Positions 16,135 to 24,972 of a DNA stretch of 64,000 nt are shown here, one piece after another. The stretch spans positions 104,872-168,871 of the forward strand of contig NZ_MIJE01000034.1 of assembly GCF_001730225.1 (NCBI RefSeq), given 5' to 3'. Position 1 is the first letter of the stretch, and the number at the start of each line of letters is the position of its first letter. A program made the position numbers and the translations under genes. The notes below the pieces were generated by a model. The model saw only the letters and a program-made list of their open reading frames with translations, was not told the DNA's origin and searched no databases. Source of the stretch: Desulfuribacillus alkaliarsenatis (lineage in GTDB: Bacteria > Bacillota > Bacilli > Desulfuribacillales > Desulfuribacillaceae).

Positions 16135-17268
16135 ATGAAGACGAACAAGTTATATATTACGCTACTGCTCGTGTTTATATTGACCATTATGACAGCATGT
16201 ATGTCAGAACCAACGGCGAACGAGTCAGTAGAGCCTAACAATAGTACCAATGGACAATCAACCACAATTGAGAATGAGGTCGAAGGGCCAAGGATTGTAG
16301 TAGACTCTATTGGAAGGCAGGTAGAAGTCCCTGCTGACGCTCAGAGAATAGCTGCTTTGTTTCCCACTCCTGCATACACTGCAACGATGTTAGGTAAGGG
16401 AGATATGTTAGTTGCGACCCCTAATGGTGTGCAACGAGATAAAATGATGAGAATACTGGTACCTGGGATTACTGAGGTAGCTGTTCCGAAAAGATCTGGT
16501 GTTATAAACATAGAAGAGTTATTGAATGCCAATCCAGACGTTATCTTTATTGACATGCAATCGGCAATCAATGAAGCGGAGATAGCTAAACTGGATTTAA
16601 TAGATATCCCTTATATAGTAGTGGAATTTAATAGTATGGAAGAGCAAATGCAAGCTATTTCTATTATTGGAGCTGCAATTAATCGTCTAGAAGAGGCAGA
16701 GGCATTTAATCAGTACTATGAGGATATGATAGAGTTCGTTCGAAGTGTTACTAGCACAATACCTGAAGCAGAGCGAGTTCGTATTTATCATTCTGTTAAC
16801 GATGCTACGCGTACTGCTGCCACAGGGACCTTGATGGCGGATTGGTCAAAAGCGGCGGGAGCTATCAATGTATCTGTAGGTGAAGACCTAAGGGAAACAG
16901 AAGATGAATTCTACGCTACGATTGAGCAGATATTGTTATGGAATCCGCAGGTGGTGTTTGCTAATGAGCATCGAGTCGTTAGTTATGTGAGGGAAAACGA
17001 GCATTGGGCTCCAATCGATGCAGTAATTAATGATCGTGTGTACAAAATGCCTCACGGTCTTTCGCGCTGGGGACACCCTAATGCCCTCGAAACTCCATTG
17101 GTGACGCTCTGGGCAGCGCAAACATTATATCCAAATTATTTTCAAGATATTAGCATGGAGCAAGAAATCTATGACTTTTTTGATCGCTTCTTTAATTATC
17201 AGTTGACGGCCGATGATATTGAAGATGTCTTAACAGGAGATGGAATGCGAGATGCCAAAGGGCAATAA
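16135..17268 (+). CDS. MolA/BtuF-type ABC substrate-binding lipoprotein 2
   Basis: This 377-residue class III binding protein has a signal peptide with lipobox MTAC. The domain starts RIVVDSIGRQVEVPADAQRIAAL and ends with SRWGHPNALETPLVTLWAAQTLYPNYF. AGGGGG lies just before ATG 16135. Sequence identity with the protein at 9688 looks low, so the two importers probably bind different ligands or different forms of one ligand. The segment VINIEELLNANPDVIFIDMQ is the usual family motif. Oxyanion, siderophore or corrinoid substrates cannot be told apart here. The gap after this gene carries two operator-like elements. Confidence 0.8.
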   Translation: MKTNKLYITLLLVFILTIMTACMSEPTANESVEPNNSTNGQSTTIENEVEGPRIVVDSIGRQVEVPADAQRIAALFPTPAYTATMLGKGDMLVATPNGVQRDKMMRILVPGITEVAVPKRSGVINIEELLNANPDVIFIDMQSAINEAEIAKLDLIDIPYIVVEFNSMEEQMQAISIIGAAINRLEEAEAFNQYYEDMIEFVRSVTSTIPEAERVRIYHSVNDATRTAATGTLMADWSKAAGAINVSVGEDLRETEDEFYATIEQILLWNPQVVFANEHRVVSYVRENEHWAPIDAVINDRVYKMPHGLSRWGHPNALETPLVTLWAAQTLYPNYFQDISMEQEIYDFFDRFFNYQLTADDIEDVLTGDGMRDAKGQ

Positions 17269-17387
17269 GCACAATAAAATAAGTTTGAAAACGGATCTTT
17301 TCCAAGAATTTGACATGGAATGGAAACTGTCGAAACCGTAAATGGCGAGAGATTGGATTTACTTGCTTTTACCAGTTTTATACGCGC

Positions 17388-17449
17388 TCATGATGCCTGA
17401 ATTGACACTGATGCTCAAAAATACATCGATGTCAATGTAGACATAAAAA
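17388..17449 (+). promoter_or_regulatory. Tandem Mo/W-type operators before the lipoprotein/ECF block
   Basis: Element 1 (17388-17413) is TCATGATGCC, N6, GACACTGATG with TTGACA at 17402-17407. Element 2 (17424-17449) is CATCGATGTC, AATGTA, GACATAAAAA, with an exact ATGTC/GACAT core. Both keep the N6 spacing. They are weaker than the operators before formate dehydrogenase 1 but would link the 17485-27337 genes to the same regulator. No clear -10 was found. Confidence 0.5.
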
Positions 17450-17484
17450 GTACTCACTAAACATATTAACAGGAGGGGTTTTAC

Positions 17485-18573
17485 TTGAAGAAGGTACTGG
17501 GGTTGTTTGTCATTTTTTCTCTAATCATCTCAATGGGATTACTTGCGGCCTGCAGCAGTAAAGATGCAGGAACTACCGAAGAACCAAATGTGGAAGCGCC
17601 AGAAGATTCGCAGGCAGGTAATGATGAAGTGGATGATCACGACTACGGGACAATAGAAGTAATCGGGAAAGATGGTACAACCCAAATAGTTGATTTAAGC
17701 GCATTAGAGACAGTTACAGGATTTGGCGGAGTAAAGCGTTCCACTGGAACGATTAACGGTCCAGGTCAGATTACGGGGATACCTTTTGAGAAGCTGCTAG
17801 CAGGAGTTGGTGGATTTACTGCAGAGGATATGATTCAGGTCATTGCCACTGATGGTTACGAAGCAATGTTAACAGGGAACGCAATATCTGGTGATGTTGC
17901 TACCTATGACGAAAATGGGGAGCCAGCAAGTATCGATGTCAGAGGTGTTATCATGATTTCAAGTGATAGCGAAGATTTAAATGCAGGACTACCAAGAGTG
18001 GCGTTTATTGGTAATGAGAATGTTATTACTGATGGTTTTCAATGGGCAAGATATGTAGCTACGGTGAAGGTGATTGGAACTGAAGCTACTGAAGAGCCTA
18101 TAGCTGAGGAGCCAGCTGCAGATCCAATTGAAGCGCCAGCTGTTGAAGAACCAGCACCTGCGACGGAACCAACAGATGAAGAGCCAGCAAAAGTTACATG
18201 GACAATTGAAGTAGTAGGCGGCTCTCAAGCGACACTAACTAATATAGATGCCGAAAAAATCGGCGTGAAAAACGTTACGGCCACTCACAGAGACCGTGAT
18301 GGTAATCTAACAGTTCAGGAATGGACGGGCCTCCTAGTTAAAGATTTAATGGTATATTTAGGAAAGCCTAATGCAACAGAAGTGACAATCGAAGCGATTG
18401 ATGGATTTAATAGAACCTACGATCATGAGTTAATAAGTAGTGACGGTACGTTAATCGCATGGATGGCCGATGGAGTTGCTCTTGATGAAAATGGTGGACC
18501 CGTACAAACGGTAGCAGATGGCAAAGGTCCAAACTGGTGGATTAAACAGGTAGCTAAGATTACTATTCATTAA
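17485..18573 (+). CDS. Two-domain repeat lipoprotein (A-B)
   Basis: TTG start after AGGAGGGG. The 362-residue protein has signal peptide MKKVLGLFVIFSLII with lipobox LAAC. A type A domain (~50-195: DYGTIEVIGKDG, GGVKRSTGTINGPG, ITDGFQWARYVATVKV) and a Pro/Glu/Ala linker (~196-230) come first. A type B domain (~232-362: WTIEVVGGSQATLTN, VQEWTGLLVKDLM, DGFNRTYDHELIS, NWWIKQVAKI) follows. Type B best matches the layout of the sulfite-oxidase molybdopterin domain (WTG, DGF, AW, GP, IKQV). No Mo-ligand Cys is present. It is probably a surface ligand-binding protein, with the ligand unproven. Confidence 0.75.
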   Translation: MKKVLGLFVIFSLIISMGLLAACSSKDAGTTEEPNVEAPEDSQAGNDEVDDHDYGTIEVIGKDGTTQIVDLSALETVTGFGGVKRSTGTINGPGQITGIPFEKLLAGVGGFTAEDMIQVIATDGYEAMLTGNAISGDVATYDENGEPASIDVRGVIMISSDSEDLNAGLPRVAFIGNENVITDGFQWARYVATVKVIGTEATEEPIAEEPAADPIEAPAVEEPAPATEPTDEEPAKVTWTIEVVGGSQATLTNIDAEKIGVKNVTATHRDRDGNLTVQEWTGLLVKDLMVYLGKPNATEVTIEAIDGFNRTYDHELISSDGTLIAWMADGVALDENGGPVQTVADGKGPNWWIKQVAKITIH

Positions 18574-18612
18574 TAAATCATTAATAAAAAAACAAAATGA
18601 GGAGAGATTTGC

Positions 18613-19989
18613 ATGAAAAAAATATTGAAGATTCTATTTGTTTTATCGCTAATAGCAACAATAGGTGTTTTAACAGCGTGTGATGATGAGGCAGTCAGCA
18701 CTCCAGGAGGGCAAATACAGGATTATGGAAGCATTGAAGTAGTAGGTAAAGATGGAACAACACAAATTGTTGAATTGGGAACACTGGAAACAGTTACTGG
18801 TTATGGTGGAGTAAGGCGTTCAACAGGAACAATCAATGGTCCTGGACAGATTACTGGTATAACGTTTGAAGAATTATTAGCAGAAGTGGGCGGATTCACA
18901 TCCGAAGACACAATTCAAGTTATTGCAAGTGATGGTTATGAGGCGACATTAGCTGGAGACGCAGTATTAGGTAACGTTATTACTTATGATGTTAACGGTG
19001 AACTAATAGACGCAGTGGTACAAGGTGTTATTATGGTTGAAAGCGACAACGAAGATTTGACTGCTGGTTTGCCAAGGGTTGCATTTATCGCTGAAGAGCC
19101 AGTATTAACTGATGGTTTTCAATGGGCTAGAGATGTAGCGACGGTCAAAGTAATTGGTGCGACAACTACTGAAGAAACAGCACCTGTAGGTAGCGCAGAT
19201 GCATCGTGGACTATCGAAATTGTCGGAGCTGAGCAGGCAACGTTTACTAACATAGACGCTGAAGCAATCGGTATTAGCGTTGCAAGTGCTACTCATATTG
19301 ATAGAGATGGTGTGGAAACTGTACAAGAGTGGACAGGTATCACTATGAAAGAGTTAGTAGAGTATCTTGGTGTTGCCAATGCAACTGAAGTTACGGTAGA
19401 AGCAATTGACGGATTTAGCAGAACATTTGACCAAGAGCTTATCAACAATGAGGGAGTACGCATTGCTTGGGAAGTTGATGGAGTTGCATTAAGTGAAAAT
19501 GACGGTCCTGTGCAAACTGTAGCAGATAGTTTAGCAAGAAACTTGTGGATTAAGCAAGTAGCTAAGATTACTGTAGTAGCACCTGCAGTGGCTGAAGGAA
19601 CTGCAGACGTAGCGTGGACGATTGAAGTTGTAGGGGCTGAGCAGGCTAAGCTTACGAATGAAGATGCAGAAAAAATTGGTGTGAAAAATGTTATGGCAAC
19701 TCACAGAGACCGTGATGGCAATGAAACAGTTCAGGAATGGACGGGCGTTCTTGTTAAAGATTTATTAGAATACCTTGGAGCTCCTAATGCAACAGAAGTT
19801 ATAATTGAAGCAATTGATGGATTTAATAGAACGTACGATCATGAATTGATTAGTAGTGATGGTACATTGATAGCATGGTTGGCTGATGGTGTTGCTCTTG
19901 ATGAAAATAGCGGACCTGTACAAACTGTAGCCGATGGCAAAGGTCCAAACTGGTGGATTAAGCAAGTGGCTAAAGTCACAATCAAATAG
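18613..19989 (+). CDS. Three-domain repeat lipoprotein (A-B-B)
   Basis: The 458-residue surface lipoprotein has lipobox LTAC after MKKILKILFVLSLIATIGV. It contains a type A domain (~37-180) and two type B domains (~198-322 and ~333-458). The last B domain is nearly identical in sequence to the B domain of the preceding protein (DGFNRTYDHELISSDGTLIAW in both), which points to recent duplication or gene conversion. The middle B domain has diverged (DGFSRTFDQELINNEG). GAGGAGAG precedes ATG 18613. The number of domains grows along the gene row (A, A-B, A-B-B), a pattern of tandem expansion. Confidence 0.75.
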   Translation: MKKILKILFVLSLIATIGVLTACDDEAVSTPGGQIQDYGSIEVVGKDGTTQIVELGTLETVTGYGGVRRSTGTINGPGQITGITFEELLAEVGGFTSEDTIQVIASDGYEATLAGDAVLGNVITYDVNGELIDAVVQGVIMVESDNEDLTAGLPRVAFIAEEPVLTDGFQWARDVATVKVIGATTTEETAPVGSADASWTIEIVGAEQATFTNIDAEAIGISVASATHIDRDGVETVQEWTGITMKELVEYLGVANATEVTVEAIDGFSRTFDQELINNEGVRIAWEVDGVALSENDGPVQTVADSLARNLWIKQVAKITVVAPAVAEGTADVAWTIEVVGAEQAKLTNEDAEKIGVKNVMATHRDRDGNETVQEWTGVLVKDLLEYLGAPNATEVIIEAIDGFNRTYDHELISSDGTLIAWLADGVALDENSGPVQTVADGKGPNWWIKQVAKVTIK

Positions 19990-20029
19990 TTCGATTATCT
20001 AAGTTGTAAGATCGAAAGGATGAAGAACT

Positions 20030-21103
20030 TTGAATAAAAAGCTAACGATAGCATTCACAATATTGTTATGTTTGATGATGGTATTTGTTGCTTGTGACCA
20101 GCTCGAGCAGTCATCGACTACACCAAATAACAATCAAGACGATGTAACGGGTGGTAATGGTGATCCTGCTGTTGAACAATCTGACGAAAATTTAGATTTT
20201 GAGCCAATAGAAATCGTATATATCGACCGAAATGGAAACGAACACCTTGTAGATCTCACGATGTTAATGCATAGAGAAGGTGTTGGAGGATTTATTAAAT
20301 CATCTGGCTCTGTTGTAGACCCTGCAACCTTTACAGGGCCTTATCTTCAAGATATTGTAGATATATTCGGTGGCTACACAGAGGAAGATGCCCTAGAGAT
20401 TATGGCAACTGATCGCTATCGAATGACATTTACGAAGGAGCAAGCCCAAGGACACATAGAAATCTATGATAGAGATTTCAACACTCTAAGTGTAGGCCCT
20501 ACAGATGTAATGGTAGCTATAGAAAGCAAGTCTGAAGAAATGAATTATGGAATGCCGAGATTGGTGTTTACTACACCGGATACTCCAATTATCACGCATG
20601 GTCATTTCTGGATCCGAGATATTGCAGAAATTAAGGTTGTTCCTTCTGTAATTGAATGGACTCTGAGTCTAACTGGATACGGTGAGTATGTATGTGATCG
20701 TTCTACCTTTGAAAGCGTAGCTAATTGCCATGTTTCGCCACATCCACCACAGGTATTCGAGCAAGAAAACAGTGACGGACAAATGGATGTCTATGAAGGG
20801 GTTGCCCTATGGGTGATGATTTCTACAGTTGACGGAAATGACCTGCCTAGTGGTCATTATATGGTTAATCGTGAACTAGCTCAACAAGGATATACTGTCC
20901 AAATTTATGCTGAAGATGGTTTTATGGTAGAGCTAACATCAGATGAAATCTATTATAATAATGACATAATTCTAGCATATCGCAAAAATGGAGCCCCGCT
21001 ATTAGATGAAGATGGACCCCTTCAGCTTGTAGGGGAAGGTCTTCCGACAAGAAGACATGCCATTAAAAACATAGAAAGAATTGAGTTAGTAGGACTACCA
21101 TAG
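20030..21103 (+). CDS. Divergent two-domain repeat lipoprotein with paired cysteines
   Basis: TTG start after GAAAGGATGAAG gives a signal peptide with lipobox FVAC and a 357-residue product. A type A-like domain (~60-205: EIVYIDRNGNEHLVDLT, GGFIKSSGSV, HGHFWIRDIAEIKVV) is followed by a type B-like domain (~208-357: VYEGVALWVMIST, AEDGFMVEL, ILAYRKNGAPLLDEDGPLQLVG, AIKNIERIELV). Unlike the earlier proteins, the second domain carries Cys222 and Cys233. The latter (ANCHVS) falls about where sulfite oxidases place their Mo-ligand Cys. It could bind a metal cofactor or form a disulfide. Confidence 0.7.
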   Translation: MNKKLTIAFTILLCLMMVFVACDQLEQSSTTPNNNQDDVTGGNGDPAVEQSDENLDFEPIEIVYIDRNGNEHLVDLTMLMHREGVGGFIKSSGSVVDPATFTGPYLQDIVDIFGGYTEEDALEIMATDRYRMTFTKEQAQGHIEIYDRDFNTLSVGPTDVMVAIESKSEEMNYGMPRLVFTTPDTPIITHGHFWIRDIAEIKVVPSVIEWTLSLTGYGEYVCDRSTFESVANCHVSPHPPQVFEQENSDGQMDVYEGVALWVMISTVDGNDLPSGHYMVNRELAQQGYTVQIYAEDGFMVELTSDEIYYNNDIILAYRKNGAPLLDEDGPLQLVGEGLPTRRHAIKNIERIELVGLP

Positions 21104-21124
21104 TTAGGAAAGGTTTGAAGTGCA

Positions 21125-22162
21125 TTGAATAAAAAACTGACAATTACTTTTTCGATATTGCTTTGCATAATGATGATAGTAGTGGCCTGTAACGATATCA
21201 ATGAACCAACAGCGTTGCCAGATTATGATGCAAATGATGCGGATTTACAGCAAGTAGACGAGTCTGTTGAAATAGTTTATATAGATCGAAATGGAAACGA
21301 ACATCTTGTAGATTTAACTAAGTTGCCAATAACGGAAGGGGCAGGTGGTTTTAAGAAATCAGGAGGATCGATTGTTGGACCTGTTGGATTTCAAGGTCCA
21401 TTGCTTCAAAGTCTTGTAGATACGTTGGGAGGCTATACTTCTGATGATGCGTTGCAGATTACGGCGACTGATCGCTATATGATGACACTCAATGCACAAC
21501 AATCACAGGGGAATATTGCAGTCTATGATCATTCAGGAGAGCTTGTAAGTTCCAATGGTCCAACCGATGTCATGATAGCATTTGCTACAGACGCAGAAGA
21601 ATTAAAACCAGGGATGCCAAGGATTGTGTTTACTGGGCCTGAAAGTCCGCTAACAAATGGTCACTTTTGGGTGCGAAATATAGCAGAAATTAAAGTCGTA
21701 CCATCTGTAGTTGAGTGGAACCTAAATCTTACAGGGATTGGAGAATATCGCTGTGATCGCTCAACATTTGAGAGTGTTGCAAGCTGTCACGCATCCCCAC
21801 ATCCGCCTCAGACCTTTGAACAGGATAAAGAAGACGGATCAGTTGATGTATATGAAGGTGTTGCATTATGGGTAATGCTTTCTACGGTAGACGGGAATAA
21901 TCCACCGAGTGGGCATTATCGATTCAATCGGGAGTTAGCGGAACAAGGATATACTGTACAGATTTATGCTGAAGATGGGTTTATGGTTGAACTAACTTCA
22001 GAAGAAATTGCCTACAACAATGATATTATCTTGGCATACCGCATGAATGGAGTACCTTTATTGGAGGAAGATGGACCACTGCAACTTATAGGTTCGGGTC
22101 TTCCAAGTAAAAGACACGCAATTAAAAATATTGAAAGAATTGAGCTAGTGGAATTACCTTAG
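21125..22162 (+). CDS. Divergent two-domain repeat lipoprotein, paralogue of the preceding gene
   Basis: TTG start. The 345-residue protein has signal peptide and lipobox VVAC. The order of domains matches the 20030 protein: EIVYIDRNGNEHLVDLT, GGFKKSGGSIVG and HFWVRNIAEIKVV, then YRCDRSTFESVASCHASPHPPQ, YEGVALWVMLSTVDG and AEDGFMVELT. Both cysteines and the HPPQ motif are conserved, so they are probably functional. The shorter linker after the lipobox places it nearer the membrane. Its 3' end is embedded in an 18-bp tandem repeat that carries the stop codon. Confidence 0.7.
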   Translation: MNKKLTITFSILLCIMMIVVACNDINEPTALPDYDANDADLQQVDESVEIVYIDRNGNEHLVDLTKLPITEGAGGFKKSGGSIVGPVGFQGPLLQSLVDTLGGYTSDDALQITATDRYMMTLNAQQSQGNIAVYDHSGELVSSNGPTDVMIAFATDAEELKPGMPRIVFTGPESPLTNGHFWVRNIAEIKVVPSVVEWNLNLTGIGEYRCDRSTFESVASCHASPHPPQTFEQDKEDGSVDVYEGVALWVMLSTVDGNNPPSGHYRFNRELAEQGYTVQIYAEDGFMVELTSEEIAYNNDIILAYRMNGVPLLEEDGPLQLIGSGLPSKRHAIKNIERIELVELP

Positions 22163-22195
22163 GTGGTGGAATTACCTTAGGTGGTGGAATTACCA
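22148..22195 (+). repeat. 18-bp tandem repeat over the stop codon
   Basis: The unit GTGGAATTACCTTAGGTG occurs at 22148-22165 and 22166-22183, with a partial third copy at 22184-22195 ending CCATAG. Every copy encodes VELP plus TAG in frame with the gene, so extra copies repeat the stop. It looks like strand-slippage duplication of the 3' end. Confidence 0.85.
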
Positions 22196-22275
22196 TAGAG
22201 TACTTTAGATTACTAGTAGGGATGTTGGGGTATAGAAGCCCTAATGTCCCCTATTGGTTTTAGGGAGGAATGGAG

Positions 22276-23874
22276 ATGTCCAAAGAAAATACTTCTATGA
22301 ATAGGAAAACATTTATTATTGTCGGTGGGGCATTCCTGGTTTCGTTATATGCTTTTGCACCACGGTTTTTAACAACATCAGTAGATGCTACGGTAGCCCA
22401 TGCAGAATTAAATGGAGCGATATTTTTTCCGGCGAAGAATCAGCAGCTAGAACTACGTGCATATAAACCGAATGTAGCTATCAAACTTTCATGGGAAGAA
22501 GAACAAAGTCAGTACAAAACAAAGTTAATCGTTCACAATGTAATGGCCGATCAATTGCAAGCTAAAGCAAGTGCTAAAGATGGCTATGAAGCTTCTGTTG
22601 ATGTTGCAAAAATAACGGAGACTGTGGTAGAGCTAACAATTGAATCGGATACGAGAGATGTAGAAATTAACCTGCATCCAAAACCCAAAGGAACTGCATT
22701 TCGATTTGCAGCCATTGGTGATAACCAAGGCCGTAATGAGGTGTTGCGTAAAATCATAGAAGAAATTAATGGAAATCATGAGGTTGACTTTCTAATCCAT
22801 TTGGGAGATTTAGTACCTTCGGGAAGAGACCGTGAATACGAGGATTTCTTCTATGAAATGGACAAGCTACAAGTTCCGTATTATACAGTGCCAGGGAATC
22901 ATGATGTACGCAGCAACGGAAGAGAAATCTATCAAGAAACCTTAGCACCGTTGTATTATCAGTTTGAATTAGGGGATGCACGCTATATCTTTTTAGATAC
23001 TGCAGACTTTACACTTTCAGAGGAACAATTTGTTTGGCTAGCTGAACAAATCAATACAGACAGTGATTGTTATCTGTTTATGCATGTGCCAAGTTATGAC
23101 CCTCGTGGCAGGCAACACAGTTTTCGCGATTTAGATGCGGCAGCTCGTCTACGGTCAATGACTACTGACCCCAATTATCCAATTAAGGCCGTGTTTCATG
23201 GGCATGTACATATGTCTTATGTACAAGAGATTGATGAAACCTTATTTGTAACAAGTGGTGGTGCTGGTGGAAGCCTATATGCTGCACCGGATGAAGGCGG
23301 ATTTTATCATTATACGATTGTAAGTCCAACAGCGCAAAAAATCGATGTAGAAGTCTTCCCTATTGAAATCGATTTCTTTGCTCCTGATCTTGTCATTCTT
23401 AAAGAGGAACAGGATTTGATCTTAACAATGGAAGAATTAAAGGCGATGGAGCATGTTTCTGGTGAGAGTTCATTTCAAAATCAGTTTGGTAACATTCGTG
23501 GTCACGGAAAATACTCGGGTATATTGATTAGCGACCTGCTCACTTTGGTAGGTGGGATAGAAAAAGATGAAGTACTAGAGGTATATGCAGTTGACGGGTA
23601 TAAGCAAGAGTTTTTCTATGAAAACGTCTATCCAGAAGAACACGGATGGCTATATATCCAAGGGCCAATGGTGTTAGCGACGTCAATGAATGGAGAGTAT
23701 CCACCAGAGTGGCAGGAAGGCTATCGATTGGTATTCTTACCTAAAGATGGACTCTACTCGAATGAAGACAGTTCTCTTACATCGAGACCTGAACAAGGGT
23801 TCCATGAATATCCGTCGGCGGGCGCGCGTTGGGTGCGTAGTGCTGTACGTTTGGAGGTTCATAAATGGGAATAG
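22276..23874 (+). CDS. Surface metallophosphoesterase fused to an SUOX-like domain
   Basis: The 532-residue protein has an N-terminal membrane anchor (TFIIVGGAFLVSLYAFAP) and then a Fn3-like stretch. A calcineurin-type phosphoesterase follows (~135-365): AAIGDNQGRN in place of the first metal motif, LGDLV, PGNHDVR, FMHVPSYD and FHGHVH. Residues ~380-532 form another copy of the cluster's domain (FGNIRGHGKYSGILISDLLTLVGG, VYAVDGY, ARWVRSAVRLEV). ATG 22276 lies 7 bases after GGGAGG. The catalytic domain should face outside and remove phosphate from a substrate. Fusion to the domain found in neighbouring lipoproteins suggests that both act on one ligand. Overlap with the next gene implies coupling. 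Confidence 0.75.
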   Translation: MSKENTSMNRKTFIIVGGAFLVSLYAFAPRFLTTSVDATVAHAELNGAIFFPAKNQQLELRAYKPNVAIKLSWEEEQSQYKTKLIVHNVMADQLQAKASAKDGYEASVDVAKITETVVELTIESDTRDVEINLHPKPKGTAFRFAAIGDNQGRNEVLRKIIEEINGNHEVDFLIHLGDLVPSGRDREYEDFFYEMDKLQVPYYTVPGNHDVRSNGREIYQETLAPLYYQFELGDARYIFLDTADFTLSEEQFVWLAEQINTDSDCYLFMHVPSYDPRGRQHSFRDLDAAARLRSMTTDPNYPIKAVFHGHVHMSYVQEIDETLFVTSGGAGGSLYAAPDEGGFYHYTIVSPTAQKIDVEVFPIEIDFFAPDLVILKEEQDLILTMEELKAMEHVSGESSFQNQFGNIRGHGKYSGILISDLLTLVGGIEKDEVLEVYAVDGYKQEFFYENVYPEEHGWLYIQGPMVLATSMNGEYPPEWQEGYRLVFLPKDGLYSNEDSSLTSRPEQGFHEYPSAGARWVRSAVRLEVHKWE

Positions 23875-24920
23875 GAAAAAATGGAGTCAAAGAATCTCGT
23901 AAGCTATCTAACTATGATCTATTAATGATTGCTGTACTTAGTGGTTTAGGAGGTGTACTGAGTACCTATATCGGCTACTTAGGAAATCTCTTAAATCGTC
24001 TTGTAGGTGTTCCCTTTGGAGCAGGGCAGTTTGTTTCTGGTCTACACGTTTTCTGGATTATTATCATAGCAGGTTTAATTCGTAAACCTGGGGCTGCTAC
24101 CGCAGCAGGGCTAGTAAAGGGAGCGGTTGAGTTTTTTACAGGAAGTACCCATGGGGCTGTCATTATTCTTATATCGCTAGTGCAAGGATTAATCGTTGAT
24201 GTTGTATTGTTTATAATGCGTAATAAGCACAATCTGTTTACGTACTCGGTGGCTGGTGGATTGGCTGCCGCGTCAAATGTTATCCTCTTTCAATTGTTAT
24301 ACTTCTCTGGAGCACCTATAGCCTATATTGGACTTATTAGTGGTTTTGCCCTCATTTCTGGAATACTTTTGGCAGGTGGATTTGGACACGGCGTATTACA
24401 GTTATTGTATCAAACAAAGTCGTTTGCCAATAAACAAAAGGATGAAGCACAGAATACAAGGAATAACCGCTGGACATTCATGGTTACGGTAATTGTATCT
24501 ATAGCTTTTTCAGTTGGGGCTATATTTTACTTTGCGACAGTATATCAAGCGCCATGGGTAGATAAAGAATTAGAGATTAGTGGTAGTGTGCAAAATCCAA
24601 TTTCAGTGAATTTAGAGCAATATGATAGCCAGCGTGAAACGATACGTGCAGAGTTGAAGGGGCAAGTTACTCATATACCAGAACAGGAGTATACTGGAGT
24701 TCCTGTATCCGTACTTCTAAATGTTGCCCAGCCTAGAGATGAGGCTACAACCTTAATCGTTATTGCAAGTGATGGATATCAAGTTAGTTTTTCTTTAGCG
24801 GATGTGTTAGCGGATGATAAAATGTTATTGACTAAAGAAGACTCCGAACTACGCTTAATAGCAGGAAATTATGCAGGTGGGTACTGGGTGAGACAAGTTG
24901 TACGACTCCAAGTTGAATAA
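23865..24920 (+). CDS. YkoE-type ECF transporter S component with extracytoplasmic SUOX-like domain
   Basis: Residues ~15-190 form a six-helix S component like Bacillus YkoE: GVPFGAGQFVSGLHVFWIIIIAGLIRKPGAATAAGLVKGAVEFFTGSTHG. This family is linked to thiamine-precursor uptake. A further membrane helix (~200-222) leads to an outside domain (~230-351) matching the cluster's repeat (EYTGVPVSVLLNVAQ, IASDGYQVSF, GGYWVRQVVRLQVE). An S component with its own extracellular ligand domain is unusual. It overlaps the phosphoesterase gene by 10 bases and precedes EcfA and EcfT, completing the importer. The cargo is unknown. Operators upstream of the block suggest a Mo/W link. Confidence 0.78.
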   Translation: MGIGKNGVKESRKLSNYDLLMIAVLSGLGGVLSTYIGYLGNLLNRLVGVPFGAGQFVSGLHVFWIIIIAGLIRKPGAATAAGLVKGAVEFFTGSTHGAVIILISLVQGLIVDVVLFIMRNKHNLFTYSVAGGLAAASNVILFQLLYFSGAPIAYIGLISGFALISGILLAGGFGHGVLQLLYQTKSFANKQKDEAQNTRNNRWTFMVTVIVSIAFSVGAIFYFATVYQAPWVDKELEISGSVQNPISVNLEQYDSQRETIRAELKGQVTHIPEQEYTGVPVSVLLNVAQPRDEATTLIVIASDGYQVSFSLADVLADDKMLLTKEDSELRLIAGNYAGGYWVRQVVRLQVE

Positions 24921-24972
24921 TTACACGACTATCGTAAGTAGAGAGATTTGCGTAGAAAGAACAGGTGATAGA

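Noticed and set aside
17290..17460. Possible decayed gene between the second importer and the lipoproteins
   Set aside because: A frame reading ETVETVNGERLDLLAF looks protein-like but is short and broken by a stop. The interval is better explained by the two operator-like elements.
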